Shown: in pieces, positions 15,991 to 22,763 of the stretch
How the letters are laid out: each line of letters begins with the position of its first letter
Position numbering within the stretch: the stretch's first letter is position 1
NCBI GenBank assembly: GCA_013298625.1
Contig: JAAFIF010000097.1
Span: 1-35,567, forward strand
DNA: 35,567 bases
From: Myxococcales bacterium
GTDB taxonomy: Bacteria > Myxococcota_A > Polyangia > Polyangiales > Ga0077539
Direction: 5' to 3'
Made by a program: the position numbers and the translations under genes
Notes under the pieces: model-generated
What the model saw: the letters and a program-made list of their open reading frames with translations, nothing else
Told to the model about the DNA's origin: nothing
Database searches by the model: none

Positions 15991-18879
15991 ATGGCAACGG
16001 ACAACCGCAACGGAGCGGTGGCAGGAACGAGAGTTCCGCTTGTGGGCAGGGTCAACGAGCGAGACGCGATCGTGCGCGCCATCCGCGCGAGCATCGAGCG
16101 CTCGGAGGCTCGGCTCGTGACCGTCACGGGCACCGCTGGCGTGGGCAAGACGCGCCTGGTGACCGAGGCGCTCAACGACGCGCGCGAGTTCTGGCCGAGC
16201 GCTCGCGCGCTGCGCGGGGCGTGCCGCACGGACGCGGGGCTTCAGTCCGCGGTCGCGAAGATCCTCCGCACTCGCTTCTCGATCGCCGAGGGCTCCGACG
16301 CGAGCGCGCAGGCGAGCGAGCTGCGCGCGCGCGTGATCGAGCTGTTCGGCGAGCGTCGCGTCGGCGAAATGGTGCATTTTCTCGGGGCCGCGATGGGCCT
16401 CGAGCTGCCCTCGACCGCGCTCGCCGAGGCCTTCGACGAAGACCCGACGACGCGAGAGACCATCGCGCGCGCCGTGCTTCGAAAGTTCTTCGAGGTCGAC
16501 GCTCACCGCACTCCGCTCGTGCTGGTCATCGAGGACCTGCACCTCGCGGGCGCCGAAGGAGCGCGCTTTCTTCGCGCGCTGATCGAGTCGATGAGCGGCG
16601 CGCCGGTGACCGTGATCGTCACCACGGGGCCCGAGCTCTTCGCGCTCTTTCGCGAGTGGCCCGCGGTCATCGGCGAGCGGCAGACGCGCGTCGACCTAGG
16701 GCCGCTCGACGAAGAAGAGGCCCGCGTGCTCGCCCGAGCCCTGCTCGCGCGCGTCCGCGATCCGCTCGGAGAAATCCCGCACGAGCTCGTGGACGCCGCC
16801 GTCGAGATGGCCGGCGGCCTGCCGATGCTCCTCGAGCAGATCGCGAGGATTTACTTCGAGCGCGACGTCGTCGGGTTTCGCGACGACGGCACCGCGTGGG
16901 TCGACGTCGACAAGCTCGACGAGCTCGAGCTGCCGATGTCGGTTGAAGACGCCGTGCGCACCCGGCTCGCGGCGCTCTCTCCGCCCGAGCGCGAGCTGCT
17001 CGAGAAGGGCGCGGTCATGGGCCCCGTCTTTTGGTTGGGCGGCCTCGTCGTGTTGGGCCGCGCGCACAAGCCCGCGCCCGAGCTGTGGGGCGGCGGCGAA
17101 GACCTCGCGCTGCAGTACCGCGACTGGCTCGTCGGGCTCGAGCAGAAGGACTTCGTCCTGCGCATGCCCGAGAGCTCGATCCCCGGCGACGAGGAGTACA
17201 TCTTCAAGCACAACCTCGAGCGCGAGACGCTGCGCAAGCTCGTCGCGCACGAGTCCGCGCGAGAGTTTCACCTGCTGCTCGCCGAGTGGCTCGAGTTTCG
17301 GCTCACCGATCGAACGGAAGAGCACTTGGATCTGTTGGCTGAGCACTATGAGCTCGGCGATCGTCCGCTGCGCGCCGCGCGCTGCTACCTCGAGAGCGCC
17401 GACCGCGCTCGCGCGCGCTACGCGAACACGAAGGCCGTCGAGCACTACCGCAAGGGGCTCGCGCTGCTCGGCGACTTCGACGTGCGCCTTCGCTTCGACG
17501 CAGAGCTGCACCTCGGCGACGTGCTGCAGCGGCTCGGACAAGTGGACGCCGCGCAAGAGGCGTTTCGCTCGATGCAGGCGATCGCGTATCGCTTGGACCT
17601 GCGCTCGAAGGGCGGCGCCGCGCACAACCGCATCGGGCGCGCGTTTCGCGAAGTGGGGCAGCTCGACGTCGCGATGCGCCACCTCGGGACGGCGCTGGCG
17701 CTGTTCGAGTCTGCGTCGGACGACCGCGGCATCGCTGCGTCGCTCGATGACATCGGCAAAGTGCACTGGCTCAAGGGCAGCTACGACGCGGCGCTGCGCT
17801 TCATGCGCGACGCGCTCTCGCGGCGCGAGAAGCTCGGCGAAAAGCCGTCGATCGCGCTGTCGCTGCACAACATCGGCAGCGCCCTGCAGGACAGCGGGCA
17901 GTACCGCGAGGGGCTCGAGGCGCTGACGCGCGCGCTCGAGCTTCGCCGAGAGGTCGACGACCTGCCGGGCCTGGTGATGACGCTCAACAACCTCGGGACG
18001 ATCCATCAAGACCGCGGCGAAATTGATGCGGCGCTGCGGGTCTGGCTCGAGGCGCTGGGGATCGCGCGCGAGGTCGGCGATCGCCGCCGCGAGGCGCTCT
18101 TGCTGGTCAACATCGGCGAGGCGCAGTACCGGATGCGCAAGCCGTCCGAGGCGATTCGGCTCCTGCACGAGGCCGAGCGCATGTGCGACGAGGTCGACGA
18201 CCGGCTGCTGCTCGCCGAGGTCTGGCGCGGCCTCGGAAAGGCGCACCTGCTCACGGCCGACGCCGCCACGGCGAGGGTGTACCTCGAGAAGTCCGTGGTG
18301 CAGTTCGAGCAGGTGCGATCGAAGGTCAACGCGGCGATCGCGCGACGGTCTCTGGCCGAGTGCCTGAGCACGGCGGGGCGTCGAAGCGAAGACGGCGCGG
18401 TGGCCGAGGACATGTTTCGCGAGTCGCTCGCGGTGTTCGAGTCGGTGCACAACGAGGTCGAGTGGGCGCGCACGGCGCGGGCGTTCGCGTCGTTTCTGCG
18501 CGACTCGCTGGGCGCGACGGACGGCGATCGCGCCGAGGCCGACCGGCTCATCGCGACGGCGGACGCGATCCGCGTGAAGCTCAATTTGTCGGTCGCGGGC
18601 GTCGATCCGGGCCCCATTTTTCAAGACGTCGTCGCGGCGTCGTCGAAGGCCGCGATGGAGACGGTGCAGACCGCGCACACGAGCTCGGACCCGATGTTCG
18701 ACGGTGGGTCGCTCGACGTGTCGGGGGCTGTTCCGGTGGTGAAGGTGGGCGCGCAGCCTGCGGAGCGACTGCAGCCGACGCTGACCGCTGACGAGGTGGC
18801 GGTGTTCGACGCGTCGGACTTCGCGACGACGACGGATGAGCACCCGGTGATCGACCCGAACAAGGCGAAGCGCTCGTGA
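15991..18879 (+). CDS. AAA-type/ORC-like ATPase with C-terminal TPR array
   Basis: This 962-residue soluble protein opens with the ORC1-like ATPase signature VPLVGRVNERDAI (15-27), Walker A GTAGVGKT (47-54) and Walker B LVLVIED (176-182), followed by a helical lid and a winged-type region (about 320-440). The C-terminal half (about 445-840) is a series of TPR-like helix pairs with repeats such as NNLGTIHQDRGEIDAAL and NIGEAQYRMRKPSEAI, then a low-complexity tail. In many bacteria this ATPase-TPR architecture follows a Ser/Thr kinase domain, or is joined to a guanylate cyclase or a DNA-binding domain, in signalling proteins. Here no kinase, cyclase or DNA-binding domain is visible, so it is a stand-alone form. 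Its stop overlaps the next start as GTGA. The partner is unknown. Confidence 0.87.
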   Translation: MATDNRNGAVAGTRVPLVGRVNERDAIVRAIRASIERSEARLVTVTGTAGVGKTRLVTEALNDAREFWPSARALRGACRTDAGLQSAVAKILRTRFSIAEGSDASAQASELRARVIELFGERRVGEMVHFLGAAMGLELPSTALAEAFDEDPTTRETIARAVLRKFFEVDAHRTPLVLVIEDLHLAGAEGARFLRALIESMSGAPVTVIVTTGPELFALFREWPAVIGERQTRVDLGPLDEEEARVLARALLARVRDPLGEIPHELVDAAVEMAGGLPMLLEQIARIYFERDVVGFRDDGTAWVDVDKLDELELPMSVEDAVRTRLAALSPPERELLEKGAVMGPVFWLGGLVVLGRAHKPAPELWGGGEDLALQYRDWLVGLEQKDFVLRMPESSIPGDEEYIFKHNLERETLRKLVAHESAREFHLLLAEWLEFRLTDRTEEHLDLLAEHYELGDRPLRAARCYLESADRARARYANTKAVEHYRKGLALLGDFDVRLRFDAELHLGDVLQRLGQVDAAQEAFRSMQAIAYRLDLRSKGGAAHNRIGRAFREVGQLDVAMRHLGTALALFESASDDRGIAASLDDIGKVHWLKGSYDAALRFMRDALSRREKLGEKPSIALSLHNIGSALQDSGQYREGLEALTRALELRREVDDLPGLVMTLNNLGTIHQDRGEIDAALRVWLEALGIAREVGDRRREALLLVNIGEAQYRMRKPSEAIRLLHEAERMCDEVDDRLLLAEVWRGLGKAHLLTADAATARVYLEKSVVQFEQVRSKVNAAIARRSLAECLSTAGRRSEDGAVAEDMFRESLAVFESVHNEVEWARTARAFASFLRDSLGATDGDRAEADRLIATADAIRVKLNLSVAGVDPGPIFQDVVAASSKAAMETVQTAHTSSDPMFDGGSLDVSGAVPVVKVGAQPAERLQPTLTADEVAVFDASDFATTTDEHPVIDPNKAKRS

Positions 18880-20177
18880 GCGAAGCGCGGTTTCGCATCG
18901 AGCACGGAGCGATCCCCGAGCCCGTTCGCCGCGTTTGCTCGACGCTGCACAAGGCGGGATTTGGCGCGTGGATCGTCGGCGGCTGCGTGCGAGACCTGCT
19001 GCTCGGCCGGCCCATCTCGGACTGGGACGTGTGCTCGAGCGCGACGCCCGAGCAGGTGCAGAAGCTGTTTCGCAAGGTGATTCCCACAGGAATCCAGCAC
19101 GGAACGGTCACCGTCGTGCTCGACGGCGTCCACTACGAGGTCACGACGCTGCGCGGCGAGGGCGCGTACAGCGACGGTCGCCGGCCGGACTCGGTCTTCT
19201 ACGTCGACGACGTGCGCGAGGACCTCGCGCGTCGGGACTTCACGGTCAACGCGATCGCGTACGACGTCACGCGAGACGAGTTCATCGACCCGTTCGACGG
19301 CCGCGACGACCTGCGCGCCAAGGTCGTGCGCGCGGTGGGCGACGGCAACGAGCGCTTTCGCGAAGACGGGCTGCGAGTCCTGCGCGCCGCGCGGTTCTCG
19401 GCGACGCTCGAGTTCGCGCTCGACGACGCCACCCGCGACGCGATTCGGCCGAATTTGCCGACGTTTCGCAAGGTCTCTCGCGAGCGCGTCCGCGACGAGT
19501 GGATGAAGACCATGAAGGCGCGCCGTCCGTCCCGCGCGTTCTCGGTCATGAACGAGACGGGCATCCTCGACGAGCTCTGCCCCGAGCTCGCGGCGTCGTC
19601 TCGATTGCGTGTGCCTGGATTCAACGGCTCGCTCTTCGAGCTCTCGCTCGCGGTGATGGACGCGATCGAGCCCGGCGACGCGGTGCTGCGGCTCGCGGCG
19701 CTTCTGCACGCGATCGGCGACAAGTCGGTCGAGCGGTTCGCCAAGGGCAACAAGTTCTCGAACGACGAGCGCGAGCGGCTCGTGCATCTGACGCGATCTG
19801 CTAGTGAATTTCCTATGGATCGCACGGTGGCCGACGCCGCGCTGCGTCGCTGGCTCCGCGGTGCGACACGCGGCGCGGTGAGCGAGCTCGCGACGTTGAT
19901 GCGGGCGAAGGCGGCGGTGCTCGGGGACGGAGATGGGATCGCCACGCTCGAGGCGCTGCTCGAGCGCGTGGACGAGATCGTGGTGCGACGGGACCCGATC
20001 GACGCGAGAGAGCTCGCGGTCAACGGTGAAGACCTGCAGCGCTCGCTCGGCATCGCGCCGTCCAAACAGATGGGCCAGCTGCTCGCGTGGGCGCTGCAAG
20101 AGGTGCTCGACGACCCGTCGCGCAACGAGCGAGAGACCCTGCTCGCGATGATCCGCGCGCGCGCCGAGAGTGCGTAA
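18876..20177 (+). CDS. CCA-adding/poly(A) polymerase-type nucleotidyltransferase
   Basis: This 433-residue class II tRNA nucleotidyltransferase family protein shows GGCVRD (35-40), the catalytic DxD in SDWDVCSS (D49, D51), RRDFTVNAIAYD (119-130) and EDGLRVLRAARF (163-174), then a helical body. The family adds CCA to tRNA 3' ends or A tails to RNA in the cytoplasm. In the C-terminal HD region the usual HD is changed: LRLAALLHAIGDK (271-283) has H278-A279, so HD-type phosphohydrolase activity is probably lost. The start is a GTG at 18876 overlapping the ATPase gene stop by four bases (GTGA), giving likely translational coupling. A CCA enzyme and a poly(A) polymerase cannot be separated by eye here. 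Active-site residues of the transferase appear intact. Confidence 0.9.
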   Translation: MSEARFRIEHGAIPEPVRRVCSTLHKAGFGAWIVGGCVRDLLLGRPISDWDVCSSATPEQVQKLFRKVIPTGIQHGTVTVVLDGVHYEVTTLRGEGAYSDGRRPDSVFYVDDVREDLARRDFTVNAIAYDVTRDEFIDPFDGRDDLRAKVVRAVGDGNERFREDGLRVLRAARFSATLEFALDDATRDAIRPNLPTFRKVSRERVRDEWMKTMKARRPSRAFSVMNETGILDELCPELAASSRLRVPGFNGSLFELSLAVMDAIEPGDAVLRLAALLHAIGDKSVERFAKGNKFSNDERERLVHLTRSASEFPMDRTVADAALRRWLRGATRGAVSELATLMRAKAAVLGDGDGIATLEALLERVDEIVVRRDPIDARELAVNGEDLQRSLGIAPSKQMGQLLAWALQEVLDDPSRNERETLLAMIRARAESA

Positions 20178-20316
20178 CGGACTACGCGGCGCGGCCTGGG
20201 ATTCTCCAGCGGTTTCGACGCGCTGCGGCGCTGCGAGGGGTCGTTCATCGCACTGTCACGATTCGGTCACGACGCTCGTGGAGCGCGAGAGCGGTGGCAT
20301 TGTCCCGGTCGCTGCA

Positions 20317-20964
20317 ATGACTGATCGCAACGTTGGTCCCCGCGTCGGCCCGATCCGCCACATGATCGGAAAGCTCTGGCTCAAGGTCTTCGGCTGGAAT
20401 GCCGTGGGCGAAGTGCCGAACATCCCTCACGCGGTGTTCGTCGCGCACCCGCATACGACTGGCTGGGACCTGCCGTTTACCTTGGCCGTCGCGTGGTCGC
20501 TGAAGATGAACGTGTCGTGGATCGGCAAGAACACGCTGTTCAAGGGCCCGCTGAAGTACTTCTTCCGCGCGCTGGGCGGCGTCCCCGTCGATCGCAGCAA
20601 GCGCGGCAATCAGGTCAAGGCCATCGCCGACGCGCTCAGGCGTGAAGAGGCGTGCTTTCTGACCATCGCTCCGTCGGGCACGCGCTCGAAGCGCGACCAC
20701 TGGAAGTCGGGTTTTTATCACATCTCTCGCGAGGCCAACGCGCCGCTGCTGCTGGCGTTCATGGACTACAGCAAGAAGCAGGGCGGGCTCGGGCCGGTGT
20801 TCATGCCCACCGGTGACATCCGCAAGGACATGGATGTGATTCGCAAGTTCTACGACGGCGTGCGCGGCAAGTACCCCGAGAACGAGTCGGAGATTCGCCT
20901 CCGCGAAGAGAGCGAGCCCGTGGCGATCGACGTCCCGATACCGATGGCTGACGCCGCGGAGTAA
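20317..20964 (+). CDS. PlsC-like 1-acylglycerol-3-phosphate acyltransferase family protein
   Basis: This 215-residue protein has the acyltransferase HX4D motif in HPHTTGWD (H46, D51), the substrate-binding GGVPVDRSK (87-95) and APSGTRSK (118-125), the block standing where PlsC has EGTR. These are three of the four standard blocks of glycerolipid acyltransferases, which pass an acyl chain from acyl-CoA or acyl-ACP to a lysophospholipid or related acceptor at the inner membrane. The short size and lack of a long N-terminal helix suggest a peripheral enzyme. The ATG at 20317 puts the motif at the normal distance; the longer open frame from 20170 would run back over the upstream gene's end and is not protein-like. 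No clear ribosome-binding site is seen. A 139-bp gap separates it from the nucleotidyltransferase gene. Confidence 0.86.
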   Translation: MTDRNVGPRVGPIRHMIGKLWLKVFGWNAVGEVPNIPHAVFVAHPHTTGWDLPFTLAVAWSLKMNVSWIGKNTLFKGPLKYFFRALGGVPVDRSKRGNQVKAIADALRREEACFLTIAPSGTRSKRDHWKSGFYHISREANAPLLLAFMDYSKKQGGLGPVFMPTGDIRKDMDVIRKFYDGVRGKYPENESEIRLREESEPVAIDVPIPMADAAE

Positions 20965-21050
20965 GCTCGCGCAGAGAAGCCTGGGAGGGATCGAGCGCGA
21001 GGGGAGAGCGCCGCCAGCAGCGACGAGCGGTCAGCAGCGTCGCGCTGGGC

Positions 21051-21623
21051 TCACGAGCCCGACGAGGGCACCACGCGCACGAAGCCGTCCGTGGCCGTGC
21101 CGGTCGCTTCGCGCATGCGGTTCACCATCGCTTCGCTGTGCGGATACATGTGCCAGTGCGCACGAACCTCGCCCTGGCCGTCGGTGTACCAGCGGATGAA
21201 CACGAGCCAGCGCCCGTTCTGCAGTCGGTCTTGCCGTCCCGAGACGGTGTTGTATCCGGCCTGTCCCTGCACCGCGCGCAGCTGCACGTTGTTGTCCGGC
21301 GCCGTGCCGTGCAGCGTCTCGGTGACGGCGCCCATGAGCCGATAGGCTTGCGTGCCGTCGGGGTCTTGGGACACCGCCACGGTCTCGATGCGAATGACGG
21401 CGATGAGGTCTGCCGTGCGAGCGAGGAATCCGAGCTGCGTGTTGAGGTCCGCCGCCATGCGACCGCCGAGCTCGTCGAGGTTGGTGATGTAGTCGACCGA
21501 GTCGTCGAAGTACCGCGCCATCTCTGCGGTAAACGGCCCTGTCGCCCGGATCTGCGGGCGCGACGCGCACGCGCTGGTGAGGCAGAGGCACAACGCGAGG
21601 ACTTGTCGCAACGGAGCCTTCAT
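21051..21623 (-). CDS. Putative lipoprotein of unknown function
   Basis: This 190-residue protein starts with a signal peptide (KAPLRQVLALCLCLTSAC) whose C19 is a plausible lipidation site, though the residue three before it is Thr rather than Leu. The mature part has FTAEMARYFDDSVDYITNLDEL, a strand-rich centre with LIAVIRIETVAVSQD and a basic segment before RWLVFIRWYTDGQG and HWHMYPHSEAMV. It does not match a family I know. The ATG at 21623 was chosen because the hydrophobic core begins at once; the longer frame adds 15 residues in front of it. The gene ends close to the acyltransferase gene on the other strand and starts 69 bp from rluA downstream. Export is likely; function unknown. Confidence 0.72.
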   Translation of the reverse strand: MKAPLRQVLALCLCLTSACASRPQIRATGPFTAEMARYFDDSVDYITNLDELGGRMAADLNTQLGFLARTADLIAVIRIETVAVSQDPDGTQAYRLMGAVTETLHGTAPDNNVQLRAVQGQAGYNTVSGRQDRLQNGRWLVFIRWYTDGQGEVRAHWHMYPHSEAMVNRMREATGTATDGFVRVVPSSGS

Positions 21624-21692
21624 CACGAGCGAAGGTCCTAACACCGCGGGTGCGCCGCGTCCAAGCATGTTTCGCGCGCGCGCTGCGTGCGT

Positions 21693-22679
21693 TCAGCGCC
21701 GGTTCGCCTCGATGAACGCGCGCAGCTCGCTCGGCAACGGAGCCTCGATGGTGATGCTCGCGCCCGAGCGCGGGTGGTCGAAGGTGATCGCGGCTGCGTG
21801 CAGCGCGTGTCGCTCGAGCAAGAGCGCCGCGCGCATCTCGTCGGTGAGCTTGTCTTCGAGGCTCGCGATGAAGACCTCGGGCGAGTGAGCGTAGAGCTTG
21901 TCGCCGACGATGGGCGTCCCGATGTGCGCGAGGTGGACGCGGATCTGGTGCTGCCGTCCCGTCTCGGGCATGCATTCGAGCAGCGAAAACGCTCCGAAGC
22001 GCTCGATCACGCGCACGCGCGTGCGCGACAGAAGTCCGCCGCGCTCGACGGGCGTGACGGCCATGAGCACGCCCACCTCGTGCCCTGCGAGGGCCATCGG
22101 GGCGTCGATCACCAGCGAGTCTTCGCGCGGCGCGCCGTGGGCGATCGCGAGGTAGCGCTTCTTGACGTCGCGGCCTGCGAACGCTGCTTTGAGCTTCACT
22201 TCGAGCTCGACCGATCGCGCGGCGACGATCACGCCGGAGGTCTCTTTGTCGAGCCGATGGCAGAGGTGAACGACCTGCTTGGGGTAGCGCTCTTCGAGCA
22301 CCGCGGTCAGCGTGTTGCGCAGGTAGCGCGCCGTCGGATGCACAGGCAATCCAGCGGGCTTGTCGACGGCGACGATGGCGTCGTCTTCGTATACGACGGT
22401 GACGTCGCGCGGCGCTTCGGGCTCGTCCCAGCGCAGGCGAAAGAGCACGATGCGCTCGCCGGGGCGCACGATTTTGGCGGGCGAGAGCTTTCGTCCTGTG
22501 TCATCGAAGGCGAAGTCTTTGGCGATCTTCGCCGCGCGGTTGCGGGACAGGCGCGGCATCTCTCCCACGATGAACTTGTCGAGCCGCACGCCCGAGCGGT
22601 CCTTGAGCACGACGAGGACCGAGGCGACCGCGTCGCGCGGAATCTCGTCGGGCCAGGTGAAATCCGTAGGCTGCTCCAC
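21693..22679 (-). CDS. RluA-family 23S rRNA/tRNA pseudouridine synthase with S4 domain
   Basis: This 328-residue protein has an N-terminal S4 RNA-binding segment (RLDKFIVGEMPRLSRNRAAKI, 32-52) and a RluA catalytic domain. Catalytic D144 lies in HRLDKETSG (141-149); other signatures are VVYEDDAIVAVDKPAGLPVHP (95-115), KKRYLAIAHG (173-182), and ETGRQHQIRVHLAHIGTPIVGD (239-260). The family isomerises specific uridines in rRNA or tRNA; which site cannot be predicted. The start is a GTG at 22679, needed to keep the S4 domain. The very long open frame that continues upstream reads through the divergent repeat-protein gene and is not coding. 84 bp separate the two divergent starts. Confidence 0.92.
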   Translation of the reverse strand: MEQPTDFTWPDEIPRDAVASVLVVLKDRSGVRLDKFIVGEMPRLSRNRAAKIAKDFAFDDTGRKLSPAKIVRPGERIVLFRLRWDEPEAPRDVTVVYEDDAIVAVDKPAGLPVHPTARYLRNTLTAVLEERYPKQVVHLCHRLDKETSGVIVAARSVELEVKLKAAFAGRDVKKRYLAIAHGAPREDSLVIDAPMALAGHEVGVLMAVTPVERGGLLSRTRVRVIERFGAFSLLECMPETGRQHQIRVHLAHIGTPIVGDKLYAHSPEVFIASLEDKLTDEMRAALLLERHALHAAAITFDHPRSGASITIEAPLPSELRAFIEANRR

Positions 22680-22763
22680 GAGGGCGGACAGTAGACCACC
22701 CGATGCTCGGCCGCGACGGGGCGTCGCTGTGGCTCGCGAGTTGTTCGGCGCGGCGGGCGCGCG

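Noticed and set aside
20178..20316. Possible promoter and repeated GTCACGA words before the acyltransferase gene
   Set aside because: Two 7-base matches at short spacing are weak, and no consistent -35/-10 pair was seen.
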